NCBI GenBank assembly: GCA_947629215.1
Contig: CANRCU010000021.1
Span: forward strand, 1-15,793
Origin: an uncultured Clostridia bacterium
GTDB lineage: Bacteria; Bacillota; Clostridia; Lachnospirales; CAG-274
Direction of reading: 5' to 3'
Length of the DNA: 15,793 nucleotides
The position numbers and the translations under genes were made by a program. Under the pieces are notes generated by a model that saw only the letters and a list, made by a program, of their open reading frames with translations, was not told the DNA's origin and did not search any database. Every line of letters begins with the position of its first letter. The stretch's first letter is position 1. Of this stretch, positions 6,736-14,511 are shown one piece after another.

Positions 6736-6764
6736 TTGAATAAAATTTTAAAATAGTGTATAAT
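6736..6764 (+). promoter_or_regulatory. sigma-A promoter of the Nudix gene
   Basis: TTGAAT (6736-6741), 17 bases and TATAAT (6759-6764) form a strong promoter. The leader of about 55 bases holds a small hairpin, GGGTAA (6784-6789) with TTACCC (6797-6802), just before the ribosome site. The preceding dnaC-Nudix gap has T-rich runs but no clear terminator hairpin. Confidence 0.8.
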
Positions 6765-6826
6765 ATAGGTAATAATACAGTTTGGGTAATTGTGATTTAC
6801 CCATTAACAGAATCGAGGGGATCCAT

Positions 6827-7282
6827 GTGATAGAAGCTGTCAGCTGCGGCGGTGTTGTTATCCACAAGGGCAAGGTTCTGTTGCTTTATAAAAACCAAAA
6901 CGGCAGATATATGGGCTGGGTAATGCCAAAAGGTACGGTCGAAAGCGGCGAGACCTTTAAAGAAACAGCCTTGAGGGAGGTTAAGGAAGAAACAGATGTC
7001 AATGCCGAAATAATAAAATACATCGGCAAGACACAATACACTTTCAAAGGCAATAACGATATTGTCAATAAGACCGTTCATTGGTATCTAATGACTTCCG
7101 GATCTTTTTACTGCAAACCGCAGGCAGAAGAATTTTTTGCCGATGCAGGTTTCTATAAACAACACGAAGCCTTTTATTTGCTTAAATTTCATGATGAAAA
7201 GCAGATGATGCGCCGTGCTTATGCGGAATACAACGAAATTCGCAACAACATTTTCAAAACACAATATAACGGAAAATTCTAA
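6827..7282 (+). CDS. Nudix hydrolase
   Basis: A 151-residue Nudix enzyme that should hydrolyse a nucleoside diphosphate linked to another group, using Mg2+ or Mn2+. The Nudix box runs from Gly36 (GTVESGE) through REVKEETDV (50-58). The usual Gly near the end of the box is Asp57; all the metal-binding glutamates are present. The WVMPKG lead-in (31-36) is typical. I start at GTG 6827 because CGAGGGG lies 6 bases upstream. An upstream in-frame TTG at 6782 has no ribosome site and lies within the leader hairpin. The C-terminal 40 residues are basic and aromatic. Substrate cannot be told; Ap4A or (d)NTP hydrolysis are candidates. The next gene follows after 20 bases, probably in the same message. 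Confidence 0.88.
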   Translation: MIEAVSCGGVVIHKGKVLLLYKNQNGRYMGWVMPKGTVESGETFKETALREVKEETDVNAEIIKYIGKTQYTFKGNNDIVNKTVHWYLMTSGSFYCKPQAEEFFADAGFYKQHEAFYLLKFHDEKQMMRRAYAEYNEIRNNIFKTQYNGKF

Positions 7283-7302
7283 CCAAAACAGGAGGACTTT
7301 TT

Positions 7303-7611
7303 ATGAAACCGGACTATTTACTCAGCGAGATCAAATCATCCTTAAAACGTATGGAAAAAAAGGATAATGCAAGAACTATGATAATCGTTATCATATCTGT
7401 TATAGTTGCTGCGGCAGCCTTGGCGGCAATTATCATAAAGCTCAAAAACAAGCTTTCGGATATTGACGACCTTTATGAAGACTATGACGACTTTGATAAT
7501 TATGATGAGTTTGATTATGCCGATTATAACGACTTCAGCGATGATACAGACGAAACATATCATTCTCTCAACTACGACCAGGATCCCGAAGAGGCTGAAG
7601 AACAATTTTAA
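7303..7611 (+). CDS. small single-pass membrane protein with acidic Asp/Tyr-rich tail
   Basis: A 102-residue protein of no family I recognise. Residues 1-24 are basic (Lys/Arg), 25-46 form one hydrophobic helix (MIIVIISVIVAAAALAAIII), then KLKNK. The last 50 residues are dominated by Asp, Glu, Tyr, Phe and Asn in short repeats (YDDFDN, YDEFDYADYNDF, then an EEAEEQF end). GGAGG lies 7 bases before the ATG. With basic residues on both sides of the helix, topology is ambiguous. The charge pattern of the tail suggests a disordered segment that could bind cations or a basic partner. It follows the Nudix gene and precedes a strong terminator, so it is probably the last gene of that unit. Confidence 0.75.
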   Translation: MKPDYLLSEIKSSLKRMEKKDNARTMIIVIISVIVAAAALAAIIIKLKNKLSDIDDLYEDYDDFDNYDEFDYADYNDFSDDTDETYHSLNYDQDPEEAEEQF

Positions 7612-7653
7612 GCTGACTGTCGGTATCTCATAAACATAATATGGCTATTTTAT

Positions 7654-7687
7654 AAACGGTGTGCGGCTGTTTGCACACCGTTTTTTT
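7654..7687 (+). terminator. strong intrinsic terminator
   Basis: AAACGGTGTGC (7654-7664) pairs perfectly with GCACACCGTTT (7673-7683) around an 8-base loop, and the T run extends to 7687. It ends the Nudix/small membrane protein unit. The next gene starts only 50 bases further on. Confidence 0.92.
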
Positions 7688-7713
7688 GCAGGATAAACAG
7701 CAAAAGATCCTGC
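7688..7713 (+). repeat. second hairpin between terminator and SLH gene
   Basis: GCAGGAT (7688-7694) pairs perfectly with ATCCTGC (7707-7713) across a 12-base A-rich loop. It abuts the T run of the preceding terminator and ends 11 bases before the AAGGAGG of the SLH gene. No T run follows. It may be a 5' stabilising stem or part of a leader switch. Confidence 0.55.
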
Positions 7714-7737
7714 GCAATAATTTTAAGGAGGTTCTTT

Positions 7738-9270
7738 ATGAAACGATTTATGGCAGCCTTTATGGCAGGAACAATGCTATTTTCCCAAAATGTGTTCGCA
7801 GGCACTATGCCCGAAGATCACTGGGCATATTCCAATATGGAAGCAGCATCTTATTTGGGGCTTTTTGATATGGACAAATATGCCGATAATATCACGCATG
7901 AAAGCGGCAATAAAATAACCGAAACTTTAAATCTTAATAACCTTATTGATGGCATTAAATCAGAACGTCTTTCATTCGATCAGGATTTTGAATTTTTTGA
8001 AAACGACAGCGACTGCATAACAAGGGCAGAATGGGCAAGTATGCTGTCCGCATATATTGATATGTGTTACAATGACCTGTCAAATAAAGCCAATGAATTA
8101 GGTTCGGCAGCCGAAACTATTTTTAATGTTCCGGAGGACGAAAGGCATATATATAGTGACAATACCCCGAATTTTACCGATGTAAACGACAGTCTGCCCA
8201 ACAAGGCGGCAATAGACCAATGTTATAAATATGGTCTGATGGTGGGTTATGCAGACAACAGCTTTTATCCCGCTAAATATATCACTTATGCTGAGGCAGC
8301 CACAACTTTGACGAATCTTTCGGACAATTTCTCTAAAATTATGGCTGACAGGGGCATCGATATCTTTGCTTTTTCGGTATATGACAATGAGGTCATAATC
8401 GAATACTTAAATATGATAAAAAAAGCCGAAAGCATAATAAAACAAGCCGATGAAGGCACACTCAGCAGCGCAAGAGAGCTTGACGCCGATTCCGAAAAAG
8501 CCGTGCAGACCTATATTGACGCCCTTGAGGCGGCATCCGATGTAAGCAGTGTCAGTTTAAATGCAAATGTTGAGTTATCCGGTTCGGTAAAAGCGGCAGA
8601 CAATGTCAACAACGGCGCTGTCAATATCAACATAACCGGCGATATGACATTTGAAGACGGAATACCCGAAGAAGCGGCTATAAACACAAATGTATCTCTG
8701 AATATGCCTGTCACCGACGACACCGAAGAAACATCGGATAAACCTACCGACATAGCAGCAATGGATATATACATAAAAGACGGATATTTATATTTCACAA
8801 ACAGTACGAACAATGAAAAATATAAAATGCCCTATCTTCCGGGCAGCGTTTCCGAAACAAACACCGCTTTGGCTTTTACGCAGCTTGAGCCGGAAGCAAG
8901 CAGATGTCTTAATGAATATATGTACAGAGAAAGCATCCAAAGCGGCAGTGTTACCGAAAATGAGGACGGTACCAAAACTCTTGACATCATGATCAACCCA
9001 TATTCTCTTTATTCCGCTATCGGTTTTGATTTGAACAAATTGATCGATATGTCGGGTGAAGATATAACATTTACTCTTGGCGATGTTAACGAAAAATGCA
9101 CAATAGATAACAATAATTTAATAACCGAAACTAACGGAAACGTTACCGTATTTTTCAAATATAATGATATATCTGCGGATCTTGACGTATACACAACATC
9201 CGACTGCAAATATAACAATGTAGAAAATATTGATATACCCGATTTGTCGGACTATGAAACATTGGAATAA
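7738..9270 (+). CDS. exported S-layer-homology (SLH) domain protein
   Basis: A 510-residue cell-surface protein. Residues 1-21 are a Sec signal peptide with cleavage after VFA. SLH-like segments are PEDHWAYSNMEAASYLGLF (about 25-43) with ITRAEWASMLSAYID (94-108), and a clear second repeat from FTDVNDSLPNKAAIDQCYKYG to ITYAEAATTLTNL (about 146-193). SLH domains bind secondary cell-wall polymer, so the protein is probably wall-attached at its N-terminus. Residues about 225-270 form a helical, charged linker. Residues 270-510 look like alternating beta strands with an acidic surface (MDIYIKDGYLYFTNSTNNEKYKMP is typical of LppX/LolA-like folds; this is inference). AAGGAGG lies 6 bases before the ATG. 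No promoter is visible between the upstream terminator and the gene. Only two repeats are clear, against three in classical S-layer proteins. Confidence 0.85.
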   Translation: MKRFMAAFMAGTMLFSQNVFAGTMPEDHWAYSNMEAASYLGLFDMDKYADNITHESGNKITETLNLNNLIDGIKSERLSFDQDFEFFENDSDCITRAEWASMLSAYIDMCYNDLSNKANELGSAAETIFNVPEDERHIYSDNTPNFTDVNDSLPNKAAIDQCYKYGLMVGYADNSFYPAKYITYAEAATTLTNLSDNFSKIMADRGIDIFAFSVYDNEVIIEYLNMIKKAESIIKQADEGTLSSARELDADSEKAVQTYIDALEAASDVSSVSLNANVELSGSVKAADNVNNGAVNINITGDMTFEDGIPEEAAINTNVSLNMPVTDDTEETSDKPTDIAAMDIYIKDGYLYFTNSTNNEKYKMPYLPGSVSETNTALAFTQLEPEASRCLNEYMYRESIQSGSVTENEDGTKTLDIMINPYSLYSAIGFDLNKLIDMSGEDITFTLGDVNEKCTIDNNNLITETNGNVTVFFKYNDISADLDVYTTSDCKYNNVENIDIPDLSDYETLE

Positions 9271-9277
9271 TATCAGG

Positions 9278-9319
9278 TTGTGGTCAATGGGCTGAAACCC
9301 CATTGACCACAAGTCTTTT
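9278..9319 (+). terminator. 14-bp hairpin after the SLH gene
   Basis: TTGTGGTCAATGGG (9278-9291) is perfectly complementary to CCCATTGACCACAA (9299-9312) with a 7-base loop. Only GTCTTTTG follows, a short T run, so it is a probable intrinsic terminator for the SLH gene. It is directly followed by the 12-base palindrome CTTTTGCAAAAG. Confidence 0.7.
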
Positions 9320-9404
9320 GCAAAAGGCTTGACCGAAAACTTTGATTTTATTTCAATTTTTGTTTAAACGTAAAAATCGGCATATTTAAATAAAGGGCTG
9401 AATT

Positions 9405-9881
9405 ATGTTGATAGATCTTGATGAAATTTTACTTGTGCCGTTTAATTGGTTGACCGATAAAATTAGTTTTTTTATAATATATGTTCTGCTTGTTGTTTGT
9501 ATTACCGGTATAGCATTTCTTAATTTCTTAATTAAAAAAAAGAAAATACCTTATATTGACTTAGACAGAATAATCAGCTGCAAAATTATACAGAACGCCA
9601 TATACATAATATATAATGTTTATTTATTTAACAGATTTGTCGGCGCTATAGGATCTACCGGTGGAGGTATAATTGGTGCAATACAGTTTTTATTGGGTTT
9701 GCTGCCGTTCTCACTTCTTGTCGGTACGATGTATACCCCTATATCTTTTTTGACATCGCTTTTTTATATCAGAAAATTTAAGTTAAAAAATATAATGCTA
9801 TGGTTTGTAACAACAATACCCTATTTTGATTTGGTGATCCCGCTTATTTTAAGAGCCAAACACAAAACCGCAAGGATATAA
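9405..9881 (+). CDS. multi-pass membrane protein of unknown family (copy 1)
   Basis: A 158-residue protein with about four hydrophobic helices (about 20-43, 60-80, 88-116 and 130-150), Lys-rich cytoplasmic loops (IKKKK at 43-47) and a basic C-terminus. AAAGGG lies 7 bases before the ATG. I recognise no family. It resembles the next gene along its length: DLDRIISCKIIQN (52-64) matches DLVNKIWICKLIQN there, and TSLFYIRK ... TTIPYFDLVIPLIL matches TSVYFIKE ... TIIPFVDMIILSAIL. The pair probably arose by tandem duplication. No enzymatic motif is visible; bacteriocin immunity, transport and envelope roles are all open. Confidence 0.7.
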   Translation: MLIDLDEILLVPFNWLTDKISFFIIYVLLVVCITGIAFLNFLIKKKKIPYIDLDRIISCKIIQNAIYIIYNVYLFNRFVGAIGSTGGGIIGAIQFLLGLLPFSLLVGTMYTPISFLTSLFYIRKFKLKNIMLWFVTTIPYFDLVIPLILRAKHKTARI

Positions 9882-9980
9882 CATTTTTGAAAATTATGGT
9901 CATTCTTATTTCGATATGCTGCATATTTGTGGTGGAATAATTGTTATGATCCGGATAAAATAACAAAGGGTGAATAATAT

Positions 9981-10418
9981 ATGATAAAGTACTATTCGAT
10001 TTTGATTTTTTGTGTTATTTTAGTTCCAATTGCTGCAATAATCTCTGTTAATTTACTAAAAAAATATTTTATCTTAGATTTAGTAAATAAAATATGGATA
10101 TGTAAATTAATCCAAAATTTAATTATAGCCTTTTATGCTATTTATATTTGCCACGGAGCAGCAAATGCCTTAGATACCATTGCTATATGGAGTGATTATT
10201 TAGAATTTTTAAAAGTACTATCCCTTTTATTTATTCCAATAGGTATTGTAACATCTGTTTATTTCATTAAAGAACTTACTATGCAAGACAAAATAGGATT
10301 GTTTATATTTACAATTATACCTTTTGTTGATATGATCATCTTATCTGCTATTCTGCTTGTAGGATATATATTAAAAGCTATTAAAAATTGTTTAAAAAAA
10401 ATAAATAAAAGGTATTGA
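9981..10418 (+). CDS. multi-pass membrane protein of unknown family (copy 2)
   Basis: A 145-residue protein with about four hydrophobic helices and a Lys-rich C-terminus (KKINKRY). It is a diverged relative of the preceding gene, sharing the CKxIQN motif (41-46), the following Tyr-spaced helix and the T-I-P-aromatic-x-D motif near residue 111. It is far more AT-rich than the window average, with A or T in most third positions, so it may be recently acquired or under weak selection. AAAGGGTGA lies 7 bases before the ATG. The 99-base gap before it has an open frame of 27 codons ending in TAA 4 bases before the start (LWSFLFRYAAYLWWNN...), perhaps a remnant or chance. No family recognised. Confidence 0.7.
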   Translation: MIKYYSILIFCVILVPIAAIISVNLLKKYFILDLVNKIWICKLIQNLIIAFYAIYICHGAANALDTIAIWSDYLEFLKVLSLLFIPIGIVTSVYFIKELTMQDKIGLFIFTIIPFVDMIILSAILLVGYILKAIKNCLKKINKRY

Positions 10419-10502
10419 AACAATTCGGTACATACTCCATATAGAAAACCCTAAGTTATAAAACCTGAAATCAGATGGTATATCTAAACAAAGTGCATTT
10501 TA

Positions 10503-10522
10503 TTTAATTTTTAAAAATTAAA
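10503..10522. repeat. 20-bp perfect AT palindrome
   Basis: TTTAATTTTT (10503-10512) is followed directly by its reverse complement. It is made only of A and T and lies in the gap between the membrane pair and the convergent prfB. It may add to the terminator next to it or be chance in AT-rich DNA. Confidence 0.45.
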
Positions 10523-10523
10523 A

Positions 10524-10580
10524 TAGGAACAATTCAAGTTAAAACCTTCAATTCATGCGGTTTTTGCTTGTTTGTTCCTA
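10524..10580. terminator. long hairpin between convergent transcripts
   Basis: TAGGAACAA (10524-10532) pairs with TTGTTCCTA (10572-10580). Inside it CAAG (10535-10538) pairs with CTTG (10567-10570) and AAAACC (10541-10546) with GGTTTT (10559-10564), around a 12-base loop. It lies 23 bases past the prfB stop and about 105 past the end of the membrane gene. T-rich sequence follows on the minus strand, so a terminator for prfB is likely. It could serve both strands. Confidence 0.6.
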
Positions 10581-10602
10581 TAATAACATACTCGCCTTAT
10601 TA

Positions 10603-11710
10603 TCACTCATTTATCCATTTCAGATATGCATTTATAAACAGATCCAAATTACCGTCCATAACAGGCTGTACATTGGCTGTTTCAGCGCTTGTACGATGAT
10701 CTTTTATCATATTGTATGGGTGGAAAACATAACTCCTTATCTGGCTGCCCCATGCAATATCCTTGACTTCGCCTCTTATGCCCTCTATCATTTCGCCCTG
10801 TTCTTTCAGCTTTAATTCATACAATTTGGCTTTGAGCATTTTCATTGCCATATCTCTGTTTTGAAATTGGCTTCTCTCGTTCTGACTGGCAGCAACCATA
10901 CACGTAGGTTTGTGTATAAGGCGTACAGCCGACGAAGTTTTGTTTATATGCTGACCGCCTGCGCCGCTTGAGCGATACACCTGCATCTCGATATCATCGG
11001 GGTTTATCTCCACCTCAATGCTGTCATCAAGTTCGGGCATTACATCACAGCTGACAAACGAAGTATGCCGCCTTCCGCTGCTGTCAAACGGCGAAATCCT
11101 TACAAGGCGGTGAACGCCTTTTTCGCTTTTGAGATAGCCGAAAGCATTTTCACCCTTTACCATAAAAGTAACGGATTTTATACCTGCGACATCTCCGTCC
11201 TCATAATCCAACAATTCAAAACCGAAACCGTTTTTCTCGACCCAACGGCTGTACATACGGTAAAGCATAGCCGTCCAGTCACAGGCTTCCGTACCGCCTG
11301 CACCCGGGTGCAATGTGATTATTGCATTATTTTTGTCATAATCACCCGTTAACAATGTGGAAATACGCAAATGCTCATAATCGGCAAGAAATTTTTCCTT
11401 CATTTCCCTTACTTCGGGTACAACACTCTCGTCGTCCATTTCATTGCCCATATCTATCATTGTATAAATATCTTCAAACATGGATCTAAGCGCCGTATAG
11501 TTCTCTATTTTGGATTTGAGCTGTTTGGTCTGCTGCAATATCCCCTGCGCCTTTTCCATATCGTTCCAAAAATCGGGGTCACCCGCTATTTCTTCAAGTT
11601 CCTCTACTTTTACCGCCGCACCTGCAACGTCAAAGTGAGTCCCCCATTTCCTCTAAATTTTTTTGATATGCATTAAGCTCTGTTCCTATCTGTTCAAGCT
11701 CTAATATCAT
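10603..11710 (-). CDS. prfB: peptide chain release factor 2, with +1 programmed frameshift
   Basis: RF2 ends translation at UGA and UAA. The start is ATG 11710, with AAGGATGTGAT upstream, 16 bases after the secA stop. The first 26 codons (MILELEQIGTELNAYQ...) run into an in-frame TGA at 11632-11630 in the context CTT TGA C. A +1 shift there continues in the main frame as DVAGAAVKVEEL, giving 368 residues, the normal RF2 length. The stop-recognition SPF tripeptide is at residues 206-208 (E. coli 205-207), and the catalytic GGQ at 251-253 (E. coli 250-252), in SSGAGGQHINKTSSAVR. The gene's own stop is also TGA, so it depends on RF2 for both events. Join 11710-11633 and 11631-10603 for the protein. 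It is the usual partner of secA. Confidence 0.95.
11629..11645 (-). promoter_or_regulatory. prfB recoding site (autoregulatory +1 frameshift)
   Basis: On the minus strand GGGGG (11645-11641), the spacer ACTCA, then CTT TGA C (11635-11629). The ribosome slips from CTT to TTT, skipping one base, when RF2 is scarce and UGA pauses. The G run acts as an internal Shine-Dalgarno. The spacer is 5 bases between the G run and CTT, against 3 in E. coli. Confidence 0.92.
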
Positions 11711-11726
11711 TTATATCACATCCTTT

Positions 11727-14306
11727 TTATGCTTCGTTTCTGCCGCAGCAGTTCTTATATTTTTTGCCGCTTCCGCACGGACAAGGATCGTTCCTGCCTA
11801 TCTTAGGCTCCTTGCGTCTTTTCGGACCGCTTGAACCGCTCTCGTCACGGTTTGTGGCAACAGGTTTTGCGACCTGCTCTCTTTCGGGCTGTATTGCGGG
11901 ACGGACATGGAACAATCCGCGCACGGTTTCGACCTGGATATTATTTGACATTTCCTCAAACATATCAAAGCTGATAAACTTATATTCGACCAACGGATCT
12001 CTCTGACCGTAAGAGCGTAAAGAAATACCCTGGCGCATCTGATCCATATCGTCTATATGATCCATCCACTTGCTGTCTACAACACGCAGCAAGATAACGC
12101 GCTCTACTTCCCTTATGACGTCCTCGCCAAATTCCTTCTCCTTTGCCTCATACAGCTTGGAGCATTCATCGTATATTTTTTCAATAAGTTTTTCTTTATC
12201 AAAATCATTCTTTTCTTCGTCCGTCAGCGCTATCGGCTTGATACCGAATATCGGGAAAAGTCCGTCGCTTAAACCTATTAGATCCCATTCGTCCGCTCCG
12301 AGGTCATCGGTAATATACTCGTTCACCTTTATCTCTATAACAGATTTTATCATATTATAAATCTTATCGCGAAGGTCTGCGCCGCTGAGTACCTCATAAC
12401 GTTCGCCGTAAATAATTTCGCGCTGTTCGTTCATTACCTGATCGTAATCAAGCAATCTTTTTCTTATGCCGAAGTTATTGCCCTCGACTTTTTTCTGAGC
12501 GTTTGCAATAGTCGATGTAAGTATCTTTGCTTCGATAGGCTCGTCCTCCGGCAGACCGAGAGCAGCTATCATACTTGCGGTCTTTTCCGAACCGAACAAA
12601 CGCATAAGGTCGTCTTCAAGCGAAAGGAAAAAACGTGATTCGCCCGGGTCGCCCTGACGTCCCGAACGACCTCTGAGCTGGTTGTCGATACGTCTTGATT
12701 CGTGACGCTCCGTACCTATTATTTTAAGACCGCCCAGTTCCACAACGCCTTCGCCAAGCTTTATATCCGTACCACGGCCTGCCATATTGGTCGCTATCGT
12801 TACAGCGCCTTTCTGACCCGCCAAAGCAACTATCTCGGCTTCTTTGCGGTGATACTTAGCATTCAGCACCTGGTGTTTTATGCCTTCTTTTTTGAGCATT
12901 TTGCTGAGTCTTTCGGACTTATCTATATTTACGGTACCGACAAGTACGGGCTGACCCTTCTCATACGATGCCTTTATATCTTCTACGACCGCGCGCAGCT
13001 TTGCAGCCTCTGTCTGATATACAACATCGGAATGATCTATACGTATGACCGGCATATTTGTCGGTATAACAACAACATCAAGACCGTAGATAGCGCGGAA
13101 CTCGCCTTCCTCCGTCTGAGCTGTACCCGTCATACCCGATTTTTTCTCATATTTGTTGAAGAAATTCTGGAAAGTGATGGTTGCAAGAGTTTTGCTCTCA
13201 TGCTTAACTTCTATCTTTTCCTTTGCTTCTATTGCCTGATGCAGACCGTCCGAATAACGGCGGCCGGGCATCATACGACCCGTAAATTCATCTACGATGA
13301 TAACTTCCTGATTCTCATAATCGACAACATAATCGCGATCCACAAACATATTGTAATTTGCTTTGAGCGCATTGTTTATATGATGCAGAATTTCCATGTT
13401 TTCGGGGTCTGATAAGTTTTCCACGGCAAAGAAACGCTCTGCTTTTTCAACACCTTCCTGAGTAAGGTTGACCGTCTTTGCCTTTTCGTCCACAACATAG
13501 TCGCCCTCTTCCTGCAATTCCTCACGGATAAGCGGATTGAGCGCCTCATCCTCATTAAGTATACGACCTGCTTTAAGCGTTTTTACAAAGTTATCGGCAA
13601 CGGTATAAAGCTGAGTCGACTTTGTACCCTGACCACTGATAATAAGCGGAGTACGCGCCTCGTCTATAAGTATTGAATCGACCTCGTCTATGATAGCGAA
13701 ATGAAGTCCCCTGAGAACCATATCCTTTTCATAGACCACCATATTGTCACGCAGATAGTCAAAACCAAGCTCGTTATTTGTTGCATAAGTAATATCGCAA
13801 TTATAAGCAGCCTGTCTTTCCTCTTTTGACATATCATGCAAAATAACGCCGACTGTAAGACCAAGAAAACGATGTATCTCACCTTCATGTTCGGAGTCAC
13901 GTTTTGCAAGATAATCATTCACGGTAACGATATGCACGCCCTTGCCCTCAAGCGCATTAAGATAGGCAGGACAGGTCGAAACAAGCGTTTTGCCCTCACC
14001 TGTTTTCATCTCGGCGATACGTCCCTGGTGCAAAACCACACCGCCTATCATCTGCACATCAAAATGCCTCATATTAAGCACACGTTTACCCGCTTCACGC
14101 ACAACGGCATATGCTTCGGGCATAATATCGTCAAGCGTTTCACCCTGTGCAAGCCTTTCTTTAAATTCGGCAGTTTTTGCCCTCAGCTCTTCGTCCGACA
14201 ATTTTTCCATATCGGGTTCAAGCTCATTTATTCTGGCAACTATCGGCTTTATCCTTTTGATTTCTTTATCGCTGTAACTGCCAAAAATTTTTTCTAAAAA
14301 TCCCAT
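11727..14306 (-). CDS. secA: preprotein translocase ATPase SecA
   Basis: SecA drives post-translational export of signal-peptide proteins through SecYEG, at the inner face of the membrane. At 859 residues it is a full-length, single-type SecA. Walker A is MKTGEGKT (100-107), Walker B IIDEVDSILIDEARTP (205-220). The second motor half shows TNMAGRGTDIKLGEG and RIDNQLRGRSGRQGDPG. The C-terminal linker ends in the zinc-binding CPCGSGKKYKNCC, which contacts SecB or ribosomes in other bacteria. ATG 14306 was chosen over GTG 14315 because GAGGTGTG is 6-8 bases upstream of the ATG and overlaps the GTG. The SLH protein and the riboswitch-controlled peptide are likely clients. secA and prfB are read from one message; transcription comes from the gap on the right. 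Confidence 0.97.
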   Translation of the reverse strand: MGFLEKIFGSYSDKEIKRIKPIVARINELEPDMEKLSDEELRAKTAEFKERLAQGETLDDIMPEAYAVVREAGKRVLNMRHFDVQMIGGVVLHQGRIAEMKTGEGKTLVSTCPAYLNALEGKGVHIVTVNDYLAKRDSEHEGEIHRFLGLTVGVILHDMSKEERQAAYNCDITYATNNELGFDYLRDNMVVYEKDMVLRGLHFAIIDEVDSILIDEARTPLIISGQGTKSTQLYTVADNFVKTLKAGRILNEDEALNPLIREELQEEGDYVVDEKAKTVNLTQEGVEKAERFFAVENLSDPENMEILHHINNALKANYNMFVDRDYVVDYENQEVIIVDEFTGRMMPGRRYSDGLHQAIEAKEKIEVKHESKTLATITFQNFFNKYEKKSGMTGTAQTEEGEFRAIYGLDVVVIPTNMPVIRIDHSDVVYQTEAAKLRAVVEDIKASYEKGQPVLVGTVNIDKSERLSKMLKKEGIKHQVLNAKYHRKEAEIVALAGQKGAVTIATNMAGRGTDIKLGEGVVELGGLKIIGTERHESRRIDNQLRGRSGRQGDPGESRFFLSLEDDLMRLFGSEKTASMIAALGLPEDEPIEAKILTSTIANAQKKVEGNNFGIRKRLLDYDQVMNEQREIIYGERYEVLSGADLRDKIYNMIKSVIEIKVNEYITDDLGADEWDLIGLSDGLFPIFGIKPIALTDEEKNDFDKEKLIEKIYDECSKLYEAKEKEFGEDVIREVERVILLRVVDSKWMDHIDDMDQMRQGISLRSYGQRDPLVEYKFISFDMFEEMSNNIQVETVRGLFHVRPAIQPEREQVAKPVATNRDESGSSGPKRRKEPKIGRNDPCPCGSGKKYKNCCGRNEA

Positions 14307-14374
14307 TTGTAACACACCTCATATAAAATTATTACAAAGCCTTATCTTGCAATGTACATAAATACTCAATTTAT

Positions 14375-14404
14375 ATTTTAACAGATAACCTACCCCTTAT
14401 GCAA
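14375..14404 (-). promoter_or_regulatory. possible promoter of secA-prfB
   Basis: On the minus strand TTGCAT (14404-14399), 18 bases and TAAAAT (14380-14375), ending about 70 bases before the secA start. Both boxes match at 5 of 6 or 4 of 6 positions, so it is plausible but not certain. It lies beside the AT hairpin at 14409-14439. Confidence 0.4.
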
Positions 14405-14408
14405 GCAT

Positions 14409-14439
14409 TATTTTATATTTTTACAAAAAATATAAAATA
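14409..14439. repeat. 14-bp AT-only inverted repeat
   Basis: TATTTTATATTTTT (14409-14422) and AAAAATATAAAATA (14426-14439) are perfect complements with a 3-base centre (ACA). The element lies just upstream of the putative secA promoter. It could form a cruciform or UP-like element, or stop incoming transcripts; no GC pair strengthens it. Confidence 0.5.
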
Positions 14440-14476
14440 TCTCCTATGTTTTTTTGTCGAACTGGTCTGACACAAC

Positions 14477-14506
14477 AGTAAGTACCACCCTGCGTGAATA
14501 CTTACT
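14477..14506. repeat. 8-bp inverted repeat in the tagO-secA gap
   Basis: AGTAAGTA (14477-14484) and TACTTACT (14499-14506) flank a 14-base centre. It may be a regulator-binding site or part of the RNA structure downstream of tagO. No further evidence is visible. Confidence 0.4.
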
Positions 14507-14511
14507 TAACC

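Noticed and set aside
12702..13412. 236-codon plus-strand open frame opposite secA, and similar ones at 13836-14297 and 3826-4476
   Set aside because: They are shadows of conserved secA and tsaD, with no domain, signal or ribosome site of their own.
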